The notes under the pieces: generated by a model | Databases searched by the model: none | The model's input: only the letters and a program-made list of their open reading frames with translations | What the model was told of the DNA's origin: nothing | Made by a program: the position numbers and the translations under genes | From: Acanthochromis polyacanthus | Lineage: Eukaryota > Chordata > Actinopteri > Pomacentridae | NCBI RefSeq assembly: GCF_021347895.1 | Contig: NC_067122.1 | Location: 9,537,983-9,601,982 of the forward strand | Length of the DNA: 64,000 nt | Reading direction: 5' to 3' | In this document: in pieces, positions 47,401 to 58,688 of the stretch | Layout: every line of letters begins with the position of its first letter | How positions within the stretch are numbered: the stretch's first letter is position 1

Positions 47401-50400
47401 CTAATGTATGCTGAATCAAGTCGCTGTGCATGGAGAATCACGTGAATGCTTGTTGTACATGGAAACAGTGATGACAGAAATAACACCAGAACCAGATGGT
47501 GTGGAGTTTTTCTTATGCCGTAAATGCTGCAGCCTCCCCAAGGCTTTTTCACACGTTTCCCTCGTCCTGTTACAACAGCGCACTCAATATACATTGCAGA
47601 GTCCGACTGAATTTAAAAAGATTCAAAAATAGTGGAGCAAACTCGTGTTGTTCCATCTCATTTGCCGCCGTCTGACACGAGCTTAATCAATTTGCCAAAA
47701 GGGTTTCATATTGCAATCCTATTAGCTCATCCCAAAGACAGTGAAGCTTGGGAAGACTGTGAAATGTTTTTTTTGGTAGCGACTAGTGTATACGGAGTTC
47801 ACATCAAAGTACCATAACCCTATCTGTAAACTGATCTCTTCTTGCCCTCACACATTAATTTTTATTACAGTTGCTGTGAGGAGGCATCTAGTTTTATTCC
47901 TCCAAACTGAATTATTCAATCTTGCATTCAGCCACTTTTTGACATTTGAGATTTATGGCCCACGTGGGTTTTTGGGCAAGGAATGCAGTTCGATATCGTC
48001 GAGCGGCATGAAGATGAATCCAAATATCACTGTTTGCCTTCATTGCTGCTCCTGTATTGATTCTTTAATGCTGTAAACCTTGACTAATGTCCTCACCCAA
48101 CATGTTATCAAGCGGTGGTCCTCCGCAGCTGCACAGCGGTTTAGCTCCAGACATTTGCTATCGCTCTTTGTTGTGACTCCTGCTTCATTTTTGCACCACT
48201 TCGAACATCTGAGGACTTTTTCTCTCATCGTTTGTGGCACAAGATCCGAGCAAAAGCCGTCTCCCTCCCTCAGTCTCCACTCCAGAGCCTGTCAAAATAG
48301 ATAAGGCAAATTGCTGGTGTCTGTGCTTTAGTCATGTCCTCCTGCCCCTCCTTTCTTCCTTACAAGTGGGTATGGCTTCCACTCAATCTGCGGCTCGTCT
48401 CTATCTAGGGTAACATAGCTGATTCTTATTGGACACAGGCAGAGTTCAGGAATCCAGAATCTGAGTGTGCCTACTGTACTGCTCACACACACGCTGCATT
48501 TGAAGCACTGAGAGATTTCCTGCCCACTTTTAGCCTCAATCAGGATCAGTGGGAGCCTGGGTGGTATCTGGGAGAATGACACAGTGCAAAGGAGAACAAA
48601 GAAGGACAGGGTGCAATTAAGACACACTCCCAATCCTCCCCTACCAATCTCTGTGCTCTCTGTGTGTCACCAAGGTGACATTGCTCAGGGCGCTCCAGTT
48701 TTTTTTTTTTTTTTTTATCAGGTACGGAGACTCGGCCTCGCGTTTGTACCATTAATCATTGCGGAAGCTGTGATGTCGACATTAAAGCGTTCCCTCCCGC
48801 CCCCCACTACATGACTCAAATTAGCCTTTTATCAAACAAATGATTATGGTCTGTAATGATTCCAAGAATCAATTCAGTTTGGGGCAGTCTAGTGAGGAAT
48901 TATCATTTCTATATACAGGCAGGAGGGAAAGTTTGCAAAGATGATGTTCTGCTCCTTGCTCAAATATGTCTGTAATGGCTCCTATTTGAGTTTTCTATTT
49001 TCTGCTTTATCCTTTATGATAGAAAATGGCCTTCATGCTTTCTCCACATCTCATTCGCTATAATTTCTTTTTCATACACATTTATATGTTGGATTGTTTT
49101 CAGTGTTTCTTCTGTTATTTTTTGGGAAGTTCCACGCTGCCCTCAGAGTCTAGCTGTGTGTGAGCGTTTAATAAAGTGGTAAATGCTCCGTGACATGCAG
49201 TTACATTACATTCTGGGCTGTGTGCTTGTTGAACGGAACAGTGTTGGAGTGATCTTGGAGCAAACGAGACAACAGATTCTCAGACTTCGGAAAAAGCCTT
49301 TTTCCCACTATGCCAAGTTAAACAGTGATTTCTCTCTTTCCCCAACTTCTATCCAAATCTAAAACACGCCTCCGCACATTCATTTACTAATCGATGAGCA
49401 TCCACATCCCTGACGGCTGATCCATTCAGCTGCCGTACTTATACTTTGACTTGAAGTCTCCTCTGCAAAATCTGTCGAGGGAGCACTAGTTTGTTTCAGT
49501 CTGTGCAGAGAAACAGAACTTTGCGAACTTGCGTTTCTTCTCGTCTCACACAACAGTAGCTGCACCTTATTTTTTGAGAAAGTTGTGTTTACAGCTTAGT
49601 AGTTCTCATCCCGACTCCGAGCCGAGTGAAGTAAAAGTTTGAAATATTTATGAATGCATGTTTATGGACTCCAAAGCCACTTTAGTGTGGACACTGTAGG
49701 AGTCCCCGTCCTCAGCCCTGGGGCGCTGGATAGTCACAAGCCAAGTTCCCATCAGTGCAGCTCTCCAGCTGAGACGTCACAAGCTTGATCCTTGCAACAC
49801 TCATCAGCAGTAATGTGTCATGACCAAGTGTCCTTGAGGGGGGAAAGCTGAACCTTAATCTGCTCACTCACTCCAAAGTTGGCGGCAGACGCTGTGTACG
49901 TGGGAAAATCAAAGTGAAAGAGTGTAGTGTCAATACTAAGTGTGGAGTGATGGTGGGGGGTGGCTGATGATTGATAAGTGTTTCTAATCTATTCCATTAC
50001 GCCGTCTAATAGCCTATGCTAAGACGTGTGCGTACAGTAAACTGTGATGGAAGTGTAAATAGACAGGACCACAGTGGCTTGCCAAAATGACCTCAGCATT
50101 CATTTTTCTTTCTTTTCCTTTTTTTTTGACGCTGAACGTCAGCCAAACTGCTACACTGCTGTAGTGCTGCAACTGAGCCATGTCCTGCACACTGCATTAA
50201 ATCCTGGATATTAAAGACGTCTTTGTCTTCCCGAGAATGTTACGGAGTTATTACACAAACAGACATTAAAATTCTAGTCAGATTACATGGCGTATTTGTT
50301 ATTTGTAGCTGCGTTTCTGGGTGCAGTGTCAACCTTTCGGCTCACTGATCGTTTTCATCACACTGTATGTTTCGTTCAGTGAGCAGATGCATGGATCACA

Positions 50401-51852
50401 GTTCAATTAAAGTCCCAAGGTCGCGCGTTTGATGGCGTCACACATAAAGCCTTCCCACGGACCTATTTGTCTTTGTTAGAGGCTCATGTATAATGCTCGC
50501 GGATACAAAAGACGGATTGGTCAGATCGTCCTGTCTCGCCAGACCGTGCCTTCATTTGAATTCGTCCTTCAATCAATTAAATCAATGAAAGGAACTAATC
50601 AGAGAAGGGACAAGCAGCTCAGCTGCATGCTTGATTTCACATACATCGAGGTTTACGATGGCTTATGGTATAACGCTGTGGGAGAATGACATTATGTGGC
50701 CATTCACTGGTGTCATAGATCCACTAATTAGGACAGAGGCAGTGTGAATTCACACAAGTTACTGGATGTGAATAATTAAGTGCTTCCAGCATGTACTTCT
50801 TCCCTTTGATGTGTTTTCACCCCCTTTGAAGAGAGTCCCACTATATCAGCAGCCCCTAAAAAGCCATTTATATCTGCTTCTTGTTAAAATATTAATCTGT
50901 AGTGACTCACCAAATTTGGGTAGTGCTCAGTGAAATGTATGCACCGTTTTAGGGGGAGGTACACAGGACTATATGTTTACCACCTCTCTGAGACTTGGGG
51001 AAAAACAGACTCCCTGTCAAGTTAAAAGAACATCATTTTACGTAAAATATACTTGTGGAGGGCTTCCAGGAAGCCACTGACGCTGTTGTAAAGCATTGCA
51101 CAGCGCTGAAGCGTTGGTGTAAATCAGTTAAACTGATGGTCAGCTCGTTGCCTTCACTCCCTGATCTAGTTAAATCACATCATTGTTTTTGCTGAGGAAA
51201 ACATGAGCCAAACTCATTTAAACAATAATTTCTCACTTTTTATGACACAAATATTAACCTCAAAAGACCTTTTACGCCTCTGGAATATAATCGACTTGCT
51301 AATGGGCAATTTTGGAAATCATTTTTGGAGAATTTGTTCATTGCCAGCAAATAAACAATGCATAATTATGAAATACACACTGATGTCTATGTGTAAAACC
51401 TGTTGTCATCAGGTGATTAGCTTAACAAAAGTACCCGAAGCTGGAGAAAAAACACAGTGGCATCACTGTGTTAAACACTTTTAACTTTTTTTTCTAAGTA
51501 ATTTTATGCCAGTGTTTATGCTCAGATAATTGCCTCTTGGCTGCAGTTCTCCACTTTACAGCAAGACATACGAGTGGTGTCAATTTTCTCATCCAACGGT
51601 CTGCAAGGAAACAAATACACACATTGTCCTAAAATGTCGAACTGTTATTACACTCCTAAATGAATATATGTATTTACATTTCAACTATTCTATGCTTGCA
51701 TTTTATCTGGATCTGTCGTAGATGTCTGTCGATGCTCTCCCAATCTCAAGAGACCTCCTGGTTTAAAAAAAGAGTGAATAATGAGTGCAGTTATCTGCTA
51801 GCAGCGACAAACACCAATTGCACTTGCAAATAGCTGCTGTTTTGTTTGTCAG
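44470..51852 (+). other. intron (7.4 kb)
   Basis: The donor is GTAAGA and the acceptor TTTGTCAG. It contains a TAATTA-bearing block near 44800-44890, T tracts at 45287-45298 and 48699-48716, and repeat family 3 copy 2 at 51509-51655. No additional exon was found; the many short open frames here do not resemble known proteins. Confidence 0.8.
51509..51655 (+). repeat. dispersed repeat family 3, copy 2
   Basis: The blocks 'ccagtgtttatgctcagata', 'cttggctgcag', 'catacgagtggtgtcaattt', 'tctcatccaacg' and 'aaaatgtcgaactgttatta' follow the order of a short interspersed repeat frequent in percomorphs. The left part corresponds to 22840-22880. Boundaries are approximate. Confidence 0.5.
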
Positions 51853-52102
51853 GTATTCTTTACAAAGGGAGCGGGGAGAACCAGTTCATCTCCCTCCAGC
51901 CCCCTGTGATTTCCACTGTCATGGGGAACGGACGGCGCAGAAGCATCTCATGCCCCAGCTGTAACGGCCAGGCTCAGGGCAACAAGCTGCTGGCCCCAGT
52001 GGCTCTGGCGTGGGGCATCGATGGGAGCCTGTACGTCGGAGATTTCAACTACATCCGCCGCATCTACCCATCTGGCAATGTGACAAGTATCATGGAGCTC
52101 AG
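51853..52102 (+). CDS. tenm3: teneurin exon: NHL propeller, first blade
   Basis: Borders are TTTGTCAG and CTCAG|GTGAGA. It enters in phase 1 and leaves in phase 2. It encodes [48 protein letters not shown] and [18 protein letters not shown], ending in [13 protein letters not shown](R/I) is the NHL-repeat signature. A sequon N-V-T is present. The exon stops at splice site B: joined directly to the 56555 exon the last codon becomes Ser, while microexon inclusion makes it Arg followed by N-K-D-F-R-H-S. Confidence 0.96.
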
Positions 52103-53923
52103 GTGAGATCAAGGCCTCGTTGTTTGGATTTTTTTTCTCATTTGTTCATTGACCTTTATTATCCAGCTACATCTGACCCTGAAACAAATTAGATCCATTT
52201 TAGGTTGTCAGAATTGACCCTTGAATGAAGACTTACTGGACATAAACTCAAAATGAAAGGACAAAAGAGACTTCATTTTAGTGTTTGTGTTAGTTTAAAA
52301 AAAATACAAATGATGTATTATTGATTTTTAAAGACAAGACAAAACATGCTACGTACTCTAACCGAACCCAAAAGCATAAAGACATACAAGAGCCCACATT
52401 TCATTTCTACATTTAGTGTTCAATTTGCAGAGAGAAATTGAAACGACGTGGTGGACAGACTGTCAGTCACACACATCTTTCCCCTACCCATAGAAATTTG
52501 AAATCTTTTCCCTATCCGTCTCCATAATTAGGATAGACATCCTGTCTTCACTGTGTAATTGGGATGATTTACGCCCTCATGCCAAGTTGGCTTCTGTTAG
52601 CAATGACTCCGATTCGGCCAGTTGGCTTATTTCAAAGTGGCAGATGTTGATTAAATGTACACTGGGCCACCGTCCTCCACGAGACGCATACATGACAAAC
52701 ATATGAAAACTGCCTTAAAAGGATGTAGGTCACCACAGTGTTGGCAGGTAGCTGGACGCCGAGTGGTTTGTAAGTTAATATCGGGATTACAAGAGTGGAT
52801 GCTTGGTGAAAATCTAAAATGGAGAAGTGATTGAAAAGCACTCCCATCTACCCCAGAAACCTGCTAATGTACCTGCAAAGGGATCAGCGTGTGCGGTGTG
52901 GCTCTGTTGCTGGAAAAGTGTGTAACAGTATGAAATGGAGGCAGTGTGCGGCTGTAAAGGATCGTGCATGCTCAGCAGACCTTTGCTAGATAAATAATAG
53001 TTTAAGAAATGGTTTATGACTCCGAGCAACTATTTACACTGTTTACAAGGAGAGGAGCACAAACTACTACATTGAGGACTTGCGTTAGCTTTATTAAATT
53101 TAGTCGGACATAAAAAAAGCACTCTAAGGAAAATTTCTGTTCACAGAAGATGGCAGTTGCAACACAGATATAAACGAGTGGAGTAGAAGAAGAAGTCTGG
53201 CTGTGTAATAGAACATGCTTGCAGAAACGAAAGCAGCTCAGTTAACGTATCTTGTATTTGATCTTAGTCTCTTTTAAACATTCAAAGACCCAAGTGGCTG
53301 AAGTTCTGGGACTCCCTCAACCTATTTTAACTGCTGCTGTTGGCATAAAGTCTGTATTTAGATTCTGGGTTCAGTGGTCAGCGTAGCAAGTTGCAGAATC
53401 AATATTTCAGTATGAGTGGTCAAATCAAGGAGAGCAGTGGTAATGAGTGATGGGGCATTTTGAACACAGGAGTCCATGTTTTCCTCTCTGTGGGTTGCAG
53501 CATGTACTCCACTTTCTGCCAAAAACCGGAGCGTCTTTGCCTGTGACTTTCTGGAGCGTCTGTGTTGATGCTTTAAGGGGGCTACTTTGACTTTCTGAAT
53601 TCTGGCTGTTTGTTTCTCTTCATGAGATTCTGTGAAAAAAAAAATAAGGCTTTTTAGCTCTTTTTTTTAGCACTAGCTTTTGATGACTCCATGGGTTCAG
53701 TGAGGAATGCCAAAAATGATTAAAGGCTTTTGGCAAAAAATCAAGTCAAGCTTACAAGTTGTTCTTACGAGAGAAAGAAAAGAAGAATCTAATTGGGCAT
53801 GCAACAACTTTGAAAATGAAAAAGTACAAAAAAAAGAAAGTGAAAGTACCTCCTTGAGATGTATCAGTTTCATTATCTTTATTCTTTTTCCTCTTTTTCT
53901 GCTTCCTCTATACTCTTTCACAG
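52103..53923 (+). other. intron (1.8 kb) before microexon B
   Basis: The donor is GTGAGA. It ends in a T/C-rich tract (53872-53920) with TTCACAG. No exon or repeat was recognised elsewhere in it. Confidence 0.8.
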
Positions 53924-53944
53924 AAATAAAGACTTTAGACACAG
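53924..53944 (+). CDS. tenm3: microexon B: seven-residue NHL insert (splice site B)
   Basis: The 21-base unit sits between TTCACAG and CACAG|GTAGGT. It enters and leaves in phase 2, so the frame is kept with or without it. Included, it turns the previous Ser codon into Arg and adds Asn-Lys-Asp-Phe-Arg-His plus a Ser shared with the next exon. This is the N-K-D-F-R-H-S insert of mammalian TENM3, identical at all seven positions as I remember it. The insert lies in the first blade of the NHL propeller; in mammalian teneurins its inclusion alters latrophilin binding and homophilic adhesion. The upstream tract is pyrimidine-rich with TGC inside it. Confidence 0.92.
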
Positions 53945-54091
53945 GTAGGTATGATTTCTAAGTGTATGTGTTGTTGTCTTCTTCCTGTACGTCATCCTTT
54001 TTTTTATAAATAACTCTCCCTTTTACAGTCGACTTTAACACCTGTGCGCATCACCATGTGTGACTCTAACTATAACCAATTACGGCCTCAC

Positions 54092-54097
54092 TGCATG
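54092..54097 (+). promoter_or_regulatory. possible Rbfox site downstream of microexon B
   Basis: TGCATG occurs 148 bases 3' of the microexon donor. Rbfox proteins bind (U)GCAUG and usually promote inclusion when the site is downstream. A hexamer is expected by chance every few kilobases, so only position supports the role. Confidence 0.35.
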
Positions 54098-54227
54098 ATG
54101 TGTAAACAGAAACGAAAGCGCTGCTCACATAAAAATGTACAATCAACACCTACGTAATGCAGTCCAATGCCAGGTGCCACAATAAACAGTCATCACTGTG
54201 AAGCTTATAATTACATTTCCGGTGATG

Positions 54228-54262
54228 ATGTTTGGCAGATGTTCTCATCCAGAGGGGCTTAC
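54228..54262. repeat. fragment of a tRNA-derived SINE tail
   Basis: 'tttggcagatgttctcatcc' and 'agaggggcttaca' match, with mismatches, the widespread fish segment that reads 'ttagcagacgcttttatcc' followed by 'aaagcgacttaca'. Very short, so uncertain. Confidence 0.4.
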
Positions 54263-54949
54263 AAAACTGCTTTGTATTCATGACTAAGGCAACAGCGCTG
54301 TAGTAAGTGAAGATGCACATTGGTGGCAATTAGGTTGCCCCAGTGATTCAGTTGGCCGTGCCAGAGGTGCTCCAGAGAGTAAACCGGAGAAAGTTTATTA
54401 AGCTGGCTGTCCAAACAAAGCCTCTGGTGTGACGACGGGCTCATTCATCTGTTGATACCCCACTCTAGGTGGGATTCAGATTTGCACAAATAATGCAATA
54501 TTTAATTAATGAAGTATTAATCTAAAAAGATTGGTACATTAAAAATAAAAGCGAGCTGCTACAGGAGGCCAGTGAAGGGAGGCAGCCTGGCATGCGAACG
54601 CCTGTTATCAAGATGGCTGCTGATTTCTGGATCAGTTGGGGGTTTGTGATTGCCTGCAGAGTAATGCCAGCTACCAGGATGCTGTGATTGCCTAATGAGG
54701 AGGTAACTAGCACCTGTGCTCGCACCTGAGCCAGGTATGTTCAAGATCTGGAGATGGAGTGGGAGAAAAATGTCGCATGAAAACGCCTACTCAAGTGGTA
54801 GTAGTTTACTTTTTGTTGAGATTTGTCATGTTTCTTGTGTTTAAATGATAAGCAAAACCACATGATAGTAAAAACATGTATGTATATAGTAAAAGTTACA
54901 TACATCTGTCTCAACATTAGAAGCTTCACAGTGGTAATAAGTATTGGGT

Positions 54950-55015
54950 GACTGCTTCATTGGACTGTATAACACCACACAGGTGTCTCATTTATTATGT
55001 CCACCCCCTGCAGGT
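54950..55015. repeat. possible interspersed repeat fragment
   Basis: 'gactgtataacaccacacag' and 'gtctcatttattatgtccac' next to 'cccctg' recur in fish introns in my recollection. No second copy was seen in this window. Confidence 0.3.
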
Positions 55016-56554
55016 TGACTGTAAAAGAAAGGGTTACTAATGCTAGACTCACTGAATTCTTTATAGGAACTTGATAGCAGCCACCCATTTTGGGCATTTA
55101 CTTTGACTCATAATAGCTGTCAAGTTTTATGACTCCATCTTTATCATTTTACAAAGATGTTTCATTGCCACATTTATTTTGCCGTCACATTATCCACTTC
55201 CGAAGCCAACCACTATTGAGTGAGGTACCATTAAGCTGGAGTACAAGCAGCGAAGCCGTGTTTACGACTGCACTGTAAAACAAGCTATTTTTCATGTTAA
55301 GTGCGTCTGTTTTGAGCTCTTTAATGATACTTAAGCACCTGCTATGTATCAACTCTGCCTTAATTCAGAAGTTCTTAAATATCTGGTTTATTGAGATGCA
55401 AGTGGCACATGAGATCATACTTTAATTGACTTTTTTAAAAATATATAAATATCAGTCACTCGTGTTGGTAAGTCTTTTGATTCATAACCCTCGCCATGTT
55501 CTCTCTGTGATCCATGAGGAGTTATATTCATTATGTGACAGTTACAGGAATGCAAATAAGCAGAATCCGGTGCCATTAGTTGTTGCACTTTGTTAACACA
55601 AGCCAGTCATTTCTGTAATTTCCAAAAGCTTCTCCCCACAGGGGAGTGATAACAAATGAAATGATCACGCACATGAATTGTCATTTGTGCTTTGTAAGCT
55701 GGAACCCCGCTGCAGTGGTATCCTGTTAGATTTTGTTTGGCTTCCATCTTTTCAACCTTGTCTGTTTTCTCACACTTTCATCCTTAGAAGCTTGGCCCTT
55801 TTTGCCTGCTATGGAAATTCTTCACAGTTTCTCTCATTTAAAATAGATGTTATTTTCTAGTTTGGTTCATTATCCACTTACATGACAAGGTTTCTACTAA
55901 TTTTGAGCTGATAATAAGGTTTTTACTTTAAGCCGCAACTGGGCAGAAAATACAAGTTACACGTAATTACCAATTAATGGTGTGTGTTTTAGAAAATAAT
56001 GTTCTTAACGGCAGCTTAAATACTAAGAAGATAACCTGAGCCTGAATGTTCGTATTAACTTTGTCACTTTAGATGTAATTTAACAATTACACGAGTCTGA
56101 AATGGGTTTGCTAATTTGCTTTTGAGGGGATGTGTGATAGGATGTAGGGCTTGCTATTATTATTTTTAAAACCTCGTTGAATGTCCAGAGACCTTTTTTA
56201 TCTCTGAGAAGTGTCTCCTTTCCAGACAACTTTAAAAGTCTAATCCATACTGACGGCAATGTTACCTCTCTGGAGAAACATAATGGAATCTCTTCGATCT
56301 ACATAATGGAACATTCTTAATGTTCTTTTTTTTGTTTTGTTTCATTTCCAAAAGGAAAATCAGGCTAAATTCCATCAGGGTCAGTTGGGTTTTACAGACA
56401 GTTTCTGGTATTTAAGAGATAGATGCATTAGATCACATTTTAGGGGTAAAGTAGCACCATTAAAAGACACTCTGGCTGCATTGTATGAAAAAAAGAGGGC
56501 TTTTAAAGAAAAGCACTGTCTGCAATTACAACTGAGTTGTCGTCCTGAACACAG

Positions 56555-56787
56555 TAACAACCCGGCGCACCGGTATTACCTGGCGACTGATCCGGTGACT
56601 GGTCAGCTGTATGTGTCAGACACAAACTCCCGGAGGATCTACCGCCCGAAAACTCTGACGGGGACCAAGGATCTGCAGTCGAACGCAGAGGTGGTAGCAG
56701 GAACCGGCGAACACTGTCTACCTTTTGATGAGAACCACTGTGGCGACGGAGGCAAAGCTCCAGAGGCCTCTCTAACTGGACCCAAAG
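56555..56787 (+). CDS. tenm3: teneurin exon: NHL propeller, second part
   Basis: Borders are GAACACAG and CCAAAG|GTATCG; the donor is weak at +4 to +6. It enters in phase 2 and leaves in phase 1. It encodes [58 protein letters not shown] and GPKG split over the junction. L-Y-V-S-D-T-N-x-R-R-I-Y is an NHL signature and G-T-G-x-x-C-L-P-F-D is constant in teneurins. The first base completes Ser from either the 52102 exon or microexon B. Confidence 0.95.
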
Positions 56788-58533
56788 GTATCGTTTAAAA
56801 CTAATGAAGATGTTGTACTCAAATGGAGGGGCGGTCCACGGTGATGGGTTTCTCATTCAGTGTGGCAACTGCTGGATGTAAATTTATGTGTGCTTTGGGC
56901 TCCCTGCCAACTACTCACCTGCTGATATTAATGAGCGAATTTTGGTCGTGGTTCATGTGTTGAAAGTAAAAAGTAGACTGGACTTTCAGCTCAGGAAAAC
57001 ATTAGTTTGGCTGATGCTCCTAACCAGAAAGTTGTTTTGAGTATTCCTACAAAAATCCTTGGAAAAAGTATTAATTCGTAACAATTTTTCCCAAACCGCT
57101 CCAGTAAAAAGTAAGTAAAGTCTTCAGGCTTTTAAAGCTTCAGCTAGCAGCTACTCAAAAGTCTGTACCTGCTGTGCACAAGCTGTTGTCCACATTCAAA
57201 TAGCACATGGTCATTTGTGGCGTGATTGCTCACTTTTCCATGAATTCTTTTGGAAGAAAAGGCCGGGATGAATTGTTTCGCATTAGTTGTTGCCCACTTT
57301 GAATGCCAACTGCAATAGCTCAGCTTCAGCTGAGTGATAAAGGCTTGAGTGAAGGCAATCTGAGGGAGCGACTCTAATGATGGAGTGGGTGGAAGCCGAG
57401 ACCAGAGAAGAAACAGCAGATGGCTCCTTTTTTTTTTTCTTCTCCCCTCAGACATTTGCTGAACTCTGCTCAAATGTGACACTTTTCATCTGTCTGCGAA
57501 TCTCAGACTGTCAAATAGCCAGCTCCCAAGGATTCACCGTGGCTCCCTCGGCTCGTCAATGTTTTAGCAGAAAGCAGTCTTGTGCAGAATCTAGCCACAG
57601 GTCAAACCAAACCACTCACCTTCCGTAGAAGCTTTTTAAGACTTCAATGAAAGAGAAATCATACTCAGCAGGTGAAAGCCAAGTTATAACATATTCAGAG
57701 CATTTGAATTCCTCCAAAAATTAAAGAACAATTATCCGCTATGCTCACACGCCATTGAGATCAGCAGCTCTTAATGTTAAACTCTACATGCTGAAAACCA
57801 GTGTGCAGAATGAAACGCAGCCTCCTTGCATTTGTAGGTATGACTGAAATCCCATATGTGCCGGTGTCTATTAAGCAGAACGGTGACACATAGAGTGATG
57901 TGCAGACTGGCATGGCCTGGTAATGTATTTTCTCAGTTTGGGACAAATGGTTATTGCAACTCCTCACTGGCTTGGCTGCAACTTACAACTCTGAGTTGAC
58001 ACTCAATCACCGAGACAATTTAGTCCACAGTTGTCACCAAGGCAACTGCCTGTCTCTCACCTCTTTCATCCAAAACTGTCCAACTCTGTCATTTTCATTC
58101 CCTCGCTTATTTATTTCCCAAACGGTGTGCTGATTGTTGATGATTGCCAATGTCAAAAAAGCTCCTGAAAGCACCACTCATTGACGCTCCCACCTACCGA
58201 GGTCCTTTTTAGACGGGAGGGGTACAAGACAAGGCGAGTGCATATATACCGTATGAATACAGCCTTTCCCACTTCTGCCTGAGAAATTATTTAATACCAG
58301 AAAAGCAGCCTGTGAATTATTGATGGCTGTGCTTTTTGCAGTGACCTGAATAATGGGAAGGCAAGCTTGACACATGTATCCATCATGTTCCGTCCACTGA
58401 GTCATGCAAGCAAGGATGCAGCATAGCTCCCATGTTTTCCTGTTATCACAAGCTTTTTTACTTTAACCTCTTTTCTCCACTTCCCCCCCACCTCCCACCC
58501 CCACCCCCACCCCATCTCACCTGGTTTCAACAG
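56788..58533 (+). other. intron (1.75 kb)
   Basis: The donor is GTATCG and the acceptor TTCAACAG. Just before the acceptor is a C-rich tract (58483-58513) that is a G-quadruplex motif on the other strand. No other element was seen. Confidence 0.8.
58483..58513 (-). other. potential G-quadruplex (minus strand) at a 3' splice site
   Basis: The + strand has five runs of three or more C separated by A, AC or ACCT-type spacers; on the minus strand this gives G runs with short loops, a good G4 pattern. It ends 20 bases before the AG of the next exon, so the transcript itself carries the C-rich strand, which could act as the pyrimidine tract or bind poly(C)-binding proteins. Confidence 0.6.
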
Positions 58534-58688
58534 GCATAGCCGTGGATAAGAACGGGCTGATTTACTTCGTTGACGGTACCACGATCAGAAAGGTGGACCA
58601 GAACGGCATCCTCTCCACTTTCCTCGGCTCCAACGACCTGACATCGGCGCGCCCCCTGACCTGTGACAACAGCATGGACATCAATCAG
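58534..58688 (+). CDS. tenm3: teneurin exon: NHL propeller, third part
   Basis: Borders are TCAACAG and AATCAG|GTGACT. It enters in phase 1 and ends in phase 0. It encodes [44 protein letters not shown] and [15 protein letters not shown] is an NHL repeat strand pair. [13 protein letters not shown] matches TENM3 (TENM1 has a different form). The exon continues the propeller whose insert at splice site B lies two exons upstream. Confidence 0.95.

Larger units (their letters stand above)
53945..56554 (+). other. intron (2.6 kb) after microexon B
   Basis: The donor is GTAGGT and the acceptor GAACACAG. A TGCATG motif (54092-54097) lies 148 bases past the microexon. Two short fish-repeat fragments are at about 54228-54262 and 54950-55015. 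The acceptor lacks a strong pyrimidine tract: the 60 bases before it are mixed and the frame upstream is open to 56337 by chance. Confidence 0.75.

Noticed and set aside
56337..56554. Open extension in frame with the 56555 exon
   Set aside because: Homology starts right after the CACAG at 56554 and both splice forms join there in phase; the upstream frame is chance.
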